A DNA stretch of 64,000 nucleotides from an uncultured Oscillospiraceae bacterium (lineage in GTDB: Bacteria > Bacillota > Clostridia > Oscillospirales > Oscillospiraceae). Of this stretch, positions 33,394 through 42,800 are shown one piece after another. Position 1 is the stretch's first letter. Each line of letters begins with the position of its first letter. Location of the stretch: positions 7,613 to 71,612 of the forward strand of contig CAKTFW010000003.1 of assembly GCA_934561175.1 (NCBI GenBank). Direction: 5' to 3'. The notes under the pieces are model-generated. The model was not told where the DNA came from, searched no databases, and was given only the letters and a program-made list of their open reading frames with translations. Both the position numbers and the translations under genes were made by a program.

Positions 33394-33975
33394 ATGCCAA
33401 AATGTCTGTTTATCAACGCCTGCCTGCGCGGCGAGGGAATCTCTCGTACCGCACAGCTGTGCCGCCATCTTCTGGGCCGCCTGGATGCGAGCTGGCAGGT
33501 GGAAGAAGTGGATCTGGCCCCCAATTGCCCTGCGCCGCTGGATGCAGAAACCATCGATCGGCGGGATGCGCTGCTGCGTGCGGGCGTATTGGACGATCCG
33601 CTGCTGCAATCGGCTCATCAGCTATGCACAGCTGACCTGATCGTAATCGGCGCCCCCTACTGGGATCTCTCTTTCCCGGCCGCGCTCAAGAGCTATCTGG
33701 AGGCCATCTGCGTCTGTGGAATCACCTTCTGGTATGACGACTCCGGTGCGCTGATCAGCGGCCTGCGCGCCAACCGGCTGATCTATCTGACAACGGCTGG
33801 CGGCAAGATCGGCGACTGCAACTATGGCTATGACTATGTGTCCGGCCTGTTCCGCCATCTGCTCGGCGTTCCGCAGTCCCTGTGCATCGCCGCCGATGGA
33901 CTGGATCTTGTGGGCAACCACCCGGATGAAATTCTGCAGCACACCCTGGAACAAATTGACCAGCTTCCCCTCTGA
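33394..33975 (+). CDS. Flavodoxin-fold NAD(P)H-dependent oxidoreductase
   Basis: A 193-residue protein with the flavodoxin-like fold of NAD(P)H quinone or azo reductases: FINACLRGEGISRTAQL at the start, a central APYWDLSFPAALKSYLE segment, and TTAGGKIGDCNYGYDYV. It likely binds FMN and reduces quinones or nitro/azo compounds. It begins one base after the ftsH stop with AAGAGGAG overlapping the ftsH end, so it is cotranscribed with ftsH. Confidence 0.85.
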   Translation: MPKCLFINACLRGEGISRTAQLCRHLLGRLDASWQVEEVDLAPNCPAPLDAETIDRRDALLRAGVLDDPLLQSAHQLCTADLIVIGAPYWDLSFPAALKSYLEAICVCGITFWYDDSGALISGLRANRLIYLTTAGGKIGDCNYGYDYVSGLFRHLLGVPQSLCIAADGLDLVGNHPDEILQHTLEQIDQLPL

Positions 33976-33982
33976 TTGAAAG

Positions 33983-34024
33983 CAAAAGCGCTGGAATACC
34001 ACATGGTATTCCAGCGCTTTTGTT
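33983..34024 (+). terminator. Terminator of the gdpP-ftsH gene run
   Basis: An 18-bp stem (CAAAAGCGCTGGAATACC and its complement) with an ACAT loop, followed by TGTTTTG. Confidence 0.85.
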
Positions 34025-34063
34025 TTGCAATTATTTTGAAGATTGATGGGATGTTTTTTTCGA

Positions 34064-35152
34064 TTATTTCGCCAGTCCGCGGTAGAGGAAGGTCACAATC
34101 TGTCCCCGTGTGCAGGGGGCGTCCGGCGCAAAGGATGTCGCTGTCACGCCGGTAGTGATTCCATTATTCACCGCCCAGACGACTGCATCCGCATAGAAGC
34201 TGCCGTCACGGACATCCGTAAAGGAATGGCTGCCCTCCACTGCCGGGGTATTCTGCGCACGGTGCAGGAAGGTCACAATGTGACCGCGGCTGCACTGCTG
34301 ATCCGGAGAGAAAGTCGTATCCGATGTGCCGCGGGTAATTCCCTGTTCCACTGCCCACAGTACCGCGTCCCGATAATAAGCCGCGTCGGAAATATCGGTA
34401 AACGGCATTTCCTTGCTCTGCGGCGCCGGCTTGCCGGCCGCGCGCCACAGGAAAGTCACCGCCTGCGCACGGGTGCAGGTGCCGTCTGGATCAAAATAGT
34501 CCTCCGAAACGCCTGTGGTAATGCCCTGCTTTACCGCCCATTCCACCGCATCGTAGAAGAAGGACTTTTCCGGGACATCGAGGAAGATACCGTCCGCCTG
34601 TGCAGGCTTGTTCGGTGTGGTGGGAAGCGTGGCACCGCCGCCACCTCCACCGCCTCCGCCGCCAGTGCTTGTGCCTGCGCGGCTGATCTGTACGGTAAAG
34701 CCCGGCGTCTCTGTATCACCCTGGGTTGTGCCGCCCTCCCCTACCGTGACAACCTTGGAGGACACCAGGGAAATACTCTGGTTGGAAGAACCGGAATACT
34801 GATAGGTCACCTGTGCCACCGTGTAGTCGCCCGCAGGAAATTTATTGCTGCCGGTGAAGAAACCAAAATACAAAACGCCGTTCTTGACAGTCCGAACCGG
34901 CGAGCCGTCGCTGACATCGCTCAGCATCGTGAGCTCTTCCAGCGCCACACTGGTGCTGGAGGGCTTGAGGCCAAACTCCGCACCGGCGAAGGCCTCGTCC
35001 ACATGCAGCTTGATGTCAAAAGTCACCGTATTTTCACCCTGCGCCAGCGTCACCGAAGAGACGGAGGGCTGGATTGTTGCGGCAAACGCGCTGCTTGCCA
35101 GAATGCAGGCGCTCAAGAATCCGCACAGTAAGTTTGCCAGATGTTTTTTCAT
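34064..35152 (-). CDS. SLH-anchored surface protein with cohesin-like N-terminal domain
   Basis: A 362-residue exported protein. It has a signal peptide (MKKHLANLLCGFLSACILAS), a beta-rich domain at about residues 26-165 (ATIQPSVSSVTLAQGENTVTF, ...NKFPAGDYTVAQVTYQYSG), a run of ten glycines near 170, and three SLH repeats (about 190-362; the second and third contain DAVLWAVEQGITRG and DAVVWAVNNGITTG). SLH repeats bind pyruvylated wall polymers. The N-terminal domain looks like the cohesin/carbohydrate-binding fold: this is inferred from strand pattern and from the dockerin genes beside it. Third gene of a minus-strand run. It could be a single-cohesin anchoring scaffoldin. Confidence 0.8.
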   Translation of the reverse strand: MKKHLANLLCGFLSACILASSAFAATIQPSVSSVTLAQGENTVTFDIKLHVDEAFAGAEFGLKPSSTSVALEELTMLSDVSDGSPVRTVKNGVLYFGFFTGSNKFPAGDYTVAQVTYQYSGSSNQSISLVSSKVVTVGEGGTTQGDTETPGFTVQISRAGTSTGGGGGGGGGGATLPTTPNKPAQADGIFLDVPEKSFFYDAVEWAVKQGITTGVSEDYFDPDGTCTRAQAVTFLWRAAGKPAPQSKEMPFTDISDAAYYRDAVLWAVEQGITRGTSDTTFSPDQQCSRGHIVTFLHRAQNTPAVEGSHSFTDVRDGSFYADAVVWAVNNGITTGVTATSFAPDAPCTRGQIVTFLYRGLAK

Positions 35153-35164
35153 AGAACCTCCCAT

Positions 35165-35196
35165 GGATGGCGTACCGGTACTCCGGTACGCCATCC
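35165..35196. repeat. Intercistronic hairpin between surface-protein genes
   Basis: A perfect 14-bp stem (GGATGGCGTACCGG/CCGGTACGCCATCC) with a 4-base loop sits between the LRR-dockerin gene and the SLH gene. On the minus strand no T-run follows it before the SLH gene, so it more likely shapes mRNA stability and relative expression. Confidence 0.7.
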
Positions 35197-35220
35197 GCTT
35201 TTCATTGTGAAAGACGCGGA

Positions 35221-37722
35221 TCAGGCATCAAAGTGCAGCCAGATCTCCACGAAGTCCTCCACATCAATGACATTGTCGCCGTTGAAATCGCAGCGGCTGG
35301 CATCCGTCCAGTTGCTGTCGCCCTGCGTGGCGCGATAATAAAGCTGTGCGGCCGTAATATCCAGCAGATCCACCTTACCGTCGCCATTGATATCGTAGCT
35401 CTTGTCGTCGGTGTAGGTTGCCTGGCTGGGATCGATACCGTTGCGAATTACACCGTAAGCCACGGTGCTGGAGTCACCGTCAACGGTCCAGCCCGCGATT
35501 TTCAGATCCGTGATGGTCACAGTGGGCTTATCTCCCGCAACCGCAATCTGCAGCACATTCTGGACACCGCTGGCACTTAGCGTGCTCTGCGCGCCGTTCA
35601 GATAGCTGAGCACAGCAGTGTAAGCCGTCTTACCATTGACCTGCGTGGTGTTCAGGTCGCCGACCTGAACAAAGCCGTTCTGGCCGGTCAGGGAAATCTC
35701 GGTGCCGTCCGTCTCAAACCAGACCTGCACCGCAGAAATCCGAGCGGGATCGGTCAGGCTCAGGGCGAAGGTCGCTTTGCCCTCGCTGTTCCTGTTGCCC
35801 ACGCGGATGGCCGCGCACTCAGCAGAAATCTCCGCAGCGGGCGTCGGATCCACCGGCGTGCTGCCGCCGGTCACCGTGACGCGGCAGGTGGCCTTCAGAC
35901 CGTTGGCCGTCTCTGCGGTGATGGTGGCGCTGCCGGCTGCTACACCAGTGACAATTCCCTTGGAAACCGTAGCAACCTTGGTATTGTCCGAGCTCCAGGT
36001 CACCGTCTTGTCCGTGGCGGAATCCGGCGTCACCGTCGCCGTCAGCTGCAGCCGCTTGCCGGCCTCCAGAGAGGTGGAGGTGCTGCTGAGCTGAATGCCG
36101 GTGGGAACGGTTGGGTTCTCCACCGCCTGGGTTGTGCTGTCAATCACTGCATAGTAGCCCAGTTCCTCCACGCTGGCGGAGATGGTGCCGCTCACATAGG
36201 CCGAGGTGACAGCGGACACCTTGCCGTCGTTATAGGTATAGAGCTTGGTGTTTTTGCTCATGCTGCTGGGCACACCGATCTTCAGATCCATGCTGTCGGG
36301 AACCGTTGCAGTATTGGGCTCCAGATTCAGCTGGTAGACTGCCAACGCACCGTCGCCCGCCTCCGCCTTGAAGGCGTTATAGACTGCGCCGGAGGTAACC
36401 GGCGTCATCCGCAGGGTAGTACCCATCTGATAGGCGCCGTCCAACTTGACTTTATTGCCCATGTCCACCAGCGTATAGGTACCGACATCGGTCGTGGCCA
36501 TCGCGTCTACGCCGGAGACGACCTGATAGGCCCAGCCGAACTCATCGGCATGGTTCACAGCCCACTTTTCGCCATTGGAACCCTTGACCACATAGACGAT
36601 CAGGTTGCCGGGAGAATCAGGGAAGGGGTTAAAGAAATCGCTCTCATAGCTGGGGAAGTTGATGACGCTGCTGGGAATGAACACACGCTGCAGATTGCTG
36701 CAGCCGTCAAACGCACCGGCCTTGATGGAAATCACCCCTTCCGGCAGGATGAGGTTGGTGAGGCTGGTGCAGTTCTGGAAGCCGTAAGTATCCACCGTGG
36801 TGGGACCGCCGCCGGTGAAGTTCACCCGCTGCAGGCTAGTGCAGCCCAGGAATAAGCAGTACTCCACGACATCTAACCGGTTCAGGAAGGTAACATCGGT
36901 CAGACTGGTGCAGTTTTCAAACAGTCCGCTGCCTACGCTGGTCACCGTTGCAGGGATGGTGATATCGGTCAGGCCGGTCTCCTCAAAGGCGTTGCCGCCG
37001 AGCTTGACGCAGGTTGCAGGAATCTCAACATGGGTCAGATTTGCCGCCTTGCGGAAGCTGCTGGCCCAGAGCTGGTTCACCGGTTTACCGTTGACCGTTT
37101 CCGGAATGGTATAGGAAGTGGCGGGGTTGCCGGAAGGATAGGCGATGAGCGCCAGATTCGGGTCTTCATACTGCGGCTCGCCGTCCTCAACCCACGGGCC
37201 GAACAGGACGCCGTCCTTGGTGAAGTAATAGGGGTTGTCCAGATCAACCTTGATCTCGGTCATGCTGGAGCAGCCTTTAAACACATTGCCGGTGACATAT
37301 TTGGCAACGGCAGGAATCGTGCACTCCGTGAGCTTGGGGCAATCCATAAAGGCGGAAACGCGGATGGTGAGCTGCGCGCCGTCCTTGGGATCGGAGAAGA
37401 TCACCTTTTCCAGATTGGGGCAGCCCTCAAACGCACTGTAACCAATCTGCGACACGCTGCCGGGAATGGTGACAGAGGTGATCTTCTTGTTGCCCTTAAA
37501 GGCTTCGCCGCCGATGGCGGTAACGGTGTTGGGGATGACAATGTCCCCGCCGGGGCCATAATAGCCCAGGATCACGCCGTCCTGAATGTTTGCACCGACG
37601 AGTTCGTCCTCGTCATCCTCTGCGGTAGCCGCAAAGGCGCTGGGGACCATGGTAAATACCATACACAGGCACAGCAGAAGCGACGCAATGCGGCTCCAGG
37701 CGGCCTTTTTTGTAGTTTGCAT
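35221..37722 (-). CDS. Secreted leucine-rich repeat protein with Big_2, cohesin-like and dockerin modules
   Basis: An 833-residue exported protein. Signal peptide to about residue 31; BspA/TpLRR leucine-rich repeats at about 45-390 (units like IGGEAFKGNKKITSVTIPGS); a linking domain to about 535; a Big_2 immunoglobulin-like domain at about 538-620 (VTWSSDNTKVATVSKGIVTG); a cohesin-like beta module at about 630-765; and a C-terminal dockerin with two calcium loops DINGDGKVDLLD and DFNGDNVIDVED. LRR of this type often bind host or matrix proteins. Located between the other LRR-dockerin gene and the SLH anchor. No enzyme domain visible. Confidence 0.88.
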   Translation of the reverse strand: MQTTKKAAWSRIASLLLCLCMVFTMVPSAFAATAEDDEDELVGANIQDGVILGYYGPGGDIVIPNTVTAIGGEAFKGNKKITSVTIPGSVSQIGYSAFEGCPNLEKVIFSDPKDGAQLTIRVSAFMDCPKLTECTIPAVAKYVTGNVFKGCSSMTEIKVDLDNPYYFTKDGVLFGPWVEDGEPQYEDPNLALIAYPSGNPATSYTIPETVNGKPVNQLWASSFRKAANLTHVEIPATCVKLGGNAFEETGLTDITIPATVTSVGSGLFENCTSLTDVTFLNRLDVVEYCLFLGCTSLQRVNFTGGGPTTVDTYGFQNCTSLTNLILPEGVISIKAGAFDGCSNLQRVFIPSSVINFPSYESDFFNPFPDSPGNLIVYVVKGSNGEKWAVNHADEFGWAYQVVSGVDAMATTDVGTYTLVDMGNKVKLDGAYQMGTTLRMTPVTSGAVYNAFKAEAGDGALAVYQLNLEPNTATVPDSMDLKIGVPSSMSKNTKLYTYNDGKVSAVTSAYVSGTISASVEELGYYAVIDSTTQAVENPTVPTGIQLSSTSTSLEAGKRLQLTATVTPDSATDKTVTWSSDNTKVATVSKGIVTGVAAGSATITAETANGLKATCRVTVTGGSTPVDPTPAAEISAECAAIRVGNRNSEGKATFALSLTDPARISAVQVWFETDGTEISLTGQNGFVQVGDLNTTQVNGKTAYTAVLSYLNGAQSTLSASGVQNVLQIAVAGDKPTVTITDLKIAGWTVDGDSSTVAYGVIRNGIDPSQATYTDDKSYDINGDGKVDLLDITAAQLYYRATQGDSNWTDASRCDFNGDNVIDVEDFVEIWLHFDA

Positions 37723-37756
37723 ATTGTTCCTCCGGTTCTGATCTGGTATCGCGCAA

Positions 37757-39400
37757 TTACAGCCAGTTCATTGCTGCTACAACAGCATGGAACAGCGCCG
37801 TGTAGTCCTCAATATCCACCTTGCCGTCGCCGTTGACATCGGCAGCCTGCGCGGTCGCCCAGTTCTCATCTGCACTGCTTGCCTGATAATAGCGCTGTGC
37901 CTCGGCGATGTCCTTCAGGTCAATCTTGCCATCATTATTGACATCATAGCTCAGGATGCGGCCGTTGGCCGTGCCGGTGGTGATGCTTGCATTCACCTGT
38001 TCGCCAACTTCTTCGCCCGCGCCTGCAACCACTGCCTTTGCCAGCGTTGCGGTTACTTCCCCGCTGACGCCTGCCTGAACCGGCAGCGTGACCGTTGCCA
38101 GCTTGGTGCGCGTGGTGTAGTTGAGATTGCCCTCGCCGGTTTTGCCGAACTGCAGCACACCGGTCAGGATACCGGCATCGGTATTCCATGCAAAGTTGTT
38201 ATTGTCAAAATCATTGCCCGCGACGGTAACCGTACCCTCGCCGACCTTGGCAGCGTCAAAGGTCAGCTGCAGCATCACAGCATTGACCTCGGTTGCATTG
38301 TCCAGATACAGGTCGAACGAGAGCTTGCCGTCCGCATAGCCGGCAACCTCAATGGAGACCGCAGCAGCGGTAGTCGCACTCGGCGTGCCGACCTGAACGG
38401 TGGTCTTGCCGGAGGTGTAATACGAAGAAGTAATTGCAGCAGCGACCGTCTCATTCGCAACATAGATTGTGCTGCCAGCAGCCAAATCAGTGAAAGCGTA
38501 GCTGCCCAGCGTGGGAGCCGTCTCGCACAGCAGGGTGACGGTTTTCAGGTTGCTGCAGGTATCAAAGACCAGACGGTCGATCGTGGTCACGCTGGCGGGA
38601 ATGGTCACGGCGGTCAGCGTGGTGTTCTTCTGGAAGACCATGGGGCCGATCGCCGTCACGGGCAGACCGCCGGCGGTATCGGGGATGGTCAGCTCCGCAG
38701 GCACATTGACATAGGTGCAAAGAGTAAGTGCCGTGCCGTCGTCATTTTTAGCATACAGGCTGCCGTTGTCAGTAATATATTTGGCATTGCCGCTGCTGAC
38801 AGCAATATTCTTCAGGGCAGTGCAGCCGGTGAAGATATTGCCGTTGTCGTAAACAGAGGTGGTCTGCACCGGCAGGGTAATGCGCTCCAGGGCGGTGCAG
38901 CCGTTAAAGACCTTGTTCATAAACTTCAGCGTACCGCTCTGGTTCTCGGTGAAGTTTACGGTGGTGAGTTTGGTGCAGCCGTCAAAGGCGGTGGCGCCAA
39001 CAGTCTGCAAAGTGCTGGGAATCGTAACGGTCGTCAAACCGCTGCAGCCGCTAAGTGCACTGATGCCGATGGAAGTATAACCCTCCGGGATGGTCACTGA
39101 GGTGATCGCCGTGTTGCTCTTGAAAGCATCGCCCAGAATGGTGATGTCCTCTTCGGCATCGCTGATGGTGACCTTGGTGGGCAGGGTCACATCAGATTCG
39201 CTGCCCTTGTAGCCAATCACGGTGGGAGCATCGTATGCGTTATAGCCGTAGCCGCCGTAACCGATGGTAAAGGTTCCCTGGTCTGTTTCGACCGTTGTCG
39301 ATGCTGCGTTGGCATGGATGCCGCCCAGCATCAGGATGGACAGCAGCATTGCCATTGCCATCAGGAAGAACGGCTTTGTCTGTACACTTGTTGCTTTCAT
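37757..39400 (-). CDS. Secreted leucine-rich repeat protein with cohesin-like and dockerin modules
   Basis: A 547-residue exported protein. Signal peptide to about residue 32 (…LLSILMLGGIHANAA); a tyrosine/glycine-rich start (GYGGYGYNAYDAP); BspA-type leucine-rich repeats at about 60-330; a cohesin-like module at about 345-480 (VNAVMLQLTFDAAKVG); and a dockerin at about 485-540 with loops DVNNDGKIDLKD and DVNGDGKVDIED. Start is ATG at 39400 or 39406 (both near AAGGAG); 39400 is taken. It is first in the run of three minus-strand surface genes and similar in design to the next. Confidence 0.87.
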   Translation of the reverse strand: MKATSVQTKPFFLMAMAMLLSILMLGGIHANAASTTVETDQGTFTIGYGGYGYNAYDAPTVIGYKGSESDVTLPTKVTISDAEEDITILGDAFKSNTAITSVTIPEGYTSIGISALSGCSGLTTVTIPSTLQTVGATAFDGCTKLTTVNFTENQSGTLKFMNKVFNGCTALERITLPVQTTSVYDNGNIFTGCTALKNIAVSSGNAKYITDNGSLYAKNDDGTALTLCTYVNVPAELTIPDTAGGLPVTAIGPMVFQKNTTLTAVTIPASVTTIDRLVFDTCSNLKTVTLLCETAPTLGSYAFTDLAAGSTIYVANETVAAAITSSYYTSGKTTVQVGTPSATTAAAVSIEVAGYADGKLSFDLYLDNATEVNAVMLQLTFDAAKVGEGTVTVAGNDFDNNNFAWNTDAGILTGVLQFGKTGEGNLNYTTRTKLATVTLPVQAGVSGEVTATLAKAVVAGAGEEVGEQVNASITTGTANGRILSYDVNNDGKIDLKDIAEAQRYYQASSADENWATAQAADVNGDGKVDIEDYTALFHAVVAAMNWL

Positions 39401-39536
39401 AATCATTATTCTCCTTCCTGCCCCTGGCGCGGATGAATGCCGGAGGCTTTGAACAAATTCTGGAATGTGCAGGACTGCCGCAGGGCCGCTCTGCAGAAAA
39501 TAATACAATGGAAATCAGCATTCCTGCTGCCGCAGC

Positions 39537-39653
39537 AGTTAGGAATTGCTAACTCTTGGACATGGTACCCCCTCTTGCAACCGGAAAAAAGACTTTTTAG
39601 AAAATAGCAGGAATTACCCTGTTTGTCAATACGAAAGTTAGCATTTGCAAACT
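39537..39653. promoter_or_regulatory. Two matching 18-bp palindromes in the divergent surface-gene control region
   Basis: AGTTAGGAATTGCTAACT (39537-39554) and AGTTAGCATTTGCAAACT (39636-39653) share 15 of 18 bases, both with 6-bp arms around a 6-bp centre. They lie 99 bp apart, one on each side of the promoter of the LRR-dockerin genes, in the 421-bp gap 39407-39827 before the protease gene. This is the classic look of a paired operator. The regulator is not in this window as far as can be seen. Confidence 0.6.
39601..39629 (-). promoter_or_regulatory. Promoter of the LRR-dockerin/SLH gene run
   Basis: Minus strand TTGACA (39624-39629), 17-bp spacer ending in TGC, TATTTT (39601-39606). The leader to the first gene is about 190 bases. 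The promoter of the divergent protease gene is not clear; GTATAATAAG near 39757 is a candidate -10. Confidence 0.65.
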
Positions 39654-39827
39654 ATGCAGGAAAATTTCTCCATTCTCACAAGAACGCCCCGGATTTTTCT
39701 CTGTTTCTTTGCACATTTTTCGTGCTGCGTCCCACTTGTGCAGCCGGATTTTTCAAGTATAATAAGGTTATGTGACCTCAGGCGACCGAGAAAAGACAGC
39801 AATATCAAAAAGCACGAGGTCGAACAT

Positions 39828-42800
39828 ATGACATTTCAAAAATTACGCAGGCTTGGCGCAGCCGCTTTGGCGCTGGTCATGTCTGTGCAGCTCTGCATTC
39901 CCGCGTTTGCGGCGCAAAACAGCGCGGTTATGGACACTGCCTCCCTGTTTCAGAAGGAAGAAGTGACCCCCAACGAGCTGCGCGCCAACGATCAGGTGCG
40001 CATTGTGGTAGAGCTGGAGGACGCTCCGCTGCTGGCAAACACCTATGCCATGCAGTCCTTTGAGAGCACCAGCGACTATCTCGCCTCCGCCCAGGCACAG
40101 AGCCGGGAGCGGGCGCTCTCTGCACGCCGCAACCAGGTCATCCGCACGCTGAACAGCAGCGGGATGGATCTGCAAGTCAACCAGGCGTACTCTGCAGTTT
40201 TCAACGGTTTCTCCGTAACGGCTGCCTACGGCGATCTGGAGGACATCCAGAATACCGCGGGCGTTAAGGACGCCTTTGTGGCCGAGTGCCACGCGCTGGT
40301 GGAGCCGCTGGACGCAGACATGCAGCTTGCAGACAGCCTCCCCATGATCGGCGGAGACATCCTGCACGATCACCAGTATACCGGCAAGGGCACCGTAGTG
40401 GCCATTCTGGACACCGGCCTGGAGATTGACCACGAGGCCTTCCAGGGTCAGGTCAACAATTCTAAATACGATCAGTCTGACATCAACGATCTGATTCAGA
40501 ATAATTCGCTGACCATTGGCAAACTCAGCGCCAAATCCGTCTACCATTCCAGCAAGATTCCCTTCGCCTTTGATTACCGCGGCAGTGACACCGGCGTCTC
40601 CGGCCACTACCACGGCACCCATGTTGCAGGCATTATCGGCGCAAACTCCGGCAATACCGTGACCGGCGTCGCACCGGACGCCCAATTTCTCATCATGAAA
40701 GTCTTTGACGACGAGGGCACCGGCGCTTATGACGACGATATTCTCTCCGCGCTGGACGACGCGGTCAAGCTGGGCGCGGACGCCATCAACATGAGCCTTG
40801 GCAGCACGGCAGGCTTTTCTACCGCCGCCACCAAATCCATGAACGCCGTCTATCAGCGGGTCAAGGACGCGGGCATTAACCTGATGTGCGCCGCGGGCAA
40901 CGATTACAGCTCCACCCATGAAGGCGCATCCGGCAACGACCTTCCGCTGACCACCAATCCGGACAACGGCACGGTCGGTTCCCCCTCCACCTATGCAGCG
41001 GCGCTGTCCGTCGCCAGTGTGAACAACACCAAGAGCACTTCCGCCTACTTCGTGGTCGGCACGGAGAAGATTCCCTACAATGATTCCGCCGAGGACGCAG
41101 GCGCTACAAAGTTCTCCTCCCTCTCCGGCACCTTCTCCTATGTGGACTGCGGCTACGGCGGCAGCGCGGATTTCTCCGAGAGCCTGACGGGAAAAATCGC
41201 CCTGATTCAGCGGGGCGGTGAGGAAAACGGCGAGCCGCTCTCCTTCCAGCAGAAGGAAGCCAATGCGCTCTCCCACGGCGCGAAGGCCGTCGTCATCTAT
41301 GACAATGTGGACGGCGCTTCCGTGAATATGGCCACAGATTACAAAATTCCCTGCGTCTTCATCAGCAAGGCCGATGGTGCAAAAATGCTGGCACAGTCTG
41401 AGAAAAAGCTGGAGACCGCTTCCACTTACATCGGCCAGTTCAGCGACATCTACAGCGGCCAGATGAGCGACTTTTCCTCCTGGGGCGTGACGCCGGATCT
41501 GAAGCTGAAACCGGAAATCACCGCCCCCGGCGGCAATATCTACTCCACGATGAAGAACAATTCTTACGGCTCCCTCAGCGGCACTTCCATGGCAGCGCCC
41601 CATCTGGCAGGTGCAGCAGCCGTCCTGGATCAGTACATCAATGAAAAGCTGGACGGCCTGAACATGACCAATCCGGAGCGCAGCGCGCTGGTGGAAAATC
41701 TGCTGATGAGCACCGCCATTCCCGTGCGGGATGAAAACGGCAACGAAGCTTCGCCCCGCAAGCAGGGCGCAGGTCTGATCCATCTGGACAAGGCCACCGC
41801 CGCCAAAGCATACCTCTCCGGTACAGATGGCGGCCGCCCCAAAGCAGAGACCGGCGAAAGCAAGCAGGGGCAGTGGTCCTTCTCCTTCCAGATCAACCGC
41901 CTGCAGGGCACTGCCAGCATCCCCTACAACCTCTCGGTCAGCGTTTTGACTGAGTCCGTGGTGACGGAGAACGGCAAAAGCTACATCGCACAGCAGTCCC
42001 GGCCGCTGACGGCGGAGGAATACATCCTCACTGCTCCCACTACATTAACGCTGGGACAGGACAGCCAGACCGCCAATGTGACCCTGGCGCTGACCGAAAC
42101 CGGAAAGAAAAATCTGGACCGGGATTTCCCCAATGGTATTTTTGTGGAGGGCTTCGTAACGCTGACCCCCACGGGCGGCGACGAGACCGTAGCCCTCTCC
42201 CTGCCCTTTATGGGCTTCTACGGCGACTGGAGCAAAGCGCCGCTCTTTGACGCAACCTCCTACAGCGGCGAGGAACCGAATGTGACGGATATGTGGCTGG
42301 GCGCATTTGACAACCGCACCGGCGGCGGCTACCAGCTGGGTACTCCGCTCTATGGCGACGCCTATTCGTTCTTCGACGCCGATAAAATCGCCATCAACAG
42401 CGACACTTCCCAGAATGTCACCGCGGTCTGTGCGCTGCTGCGCAATGCCGATACACTGACCTTCTCTGTCACAAACAGCGATGACGCGCTGGTCTATACC
42501 GAGACCACCAAGCAGGCCACCAAGAGCTACTACAGCTCGCAGTCCTTCTATACGCCGATGGCCAAAAAGGGCTTTATCCCCGTGGACGAGTGGAATGCAC
42601 CCCTGCCGGACGGCCAGTATACCTATACGGTTTCCGGCGAAGTGGACGACGAAACGCAATCCATCTCTTTCCCGCTGACCATCGACAATGAAGCGCCCCA
42701 GGTCATCCGCAGCGAGATCGACGGCGCCATCTGGTGCGTCACAGTCAAGGATAATCACTATGTGCAGGCCGTGGGCGCCACCGTGGGCAGCACGCCGCTC

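Noticed and set aside
32172..33554. 460-residue open frame on the minus strand
   Set aside because: Antisense of ftsH and the following reductase gene; no domain pattern.
37787..39100. 437-residue plus-strand frame opposite the LRR-dockerin gene
   Set aside because: Shadow of the repeats; valine/alanine/arginine-rich, no ribosome site.
39843..41783. 646-residue open frame on the minus strand inside the protease gene
   Set aside because: It mirrors the S8 protease codons, has no ribosome site, and the plus-strand frame has clear catalytic motifs.
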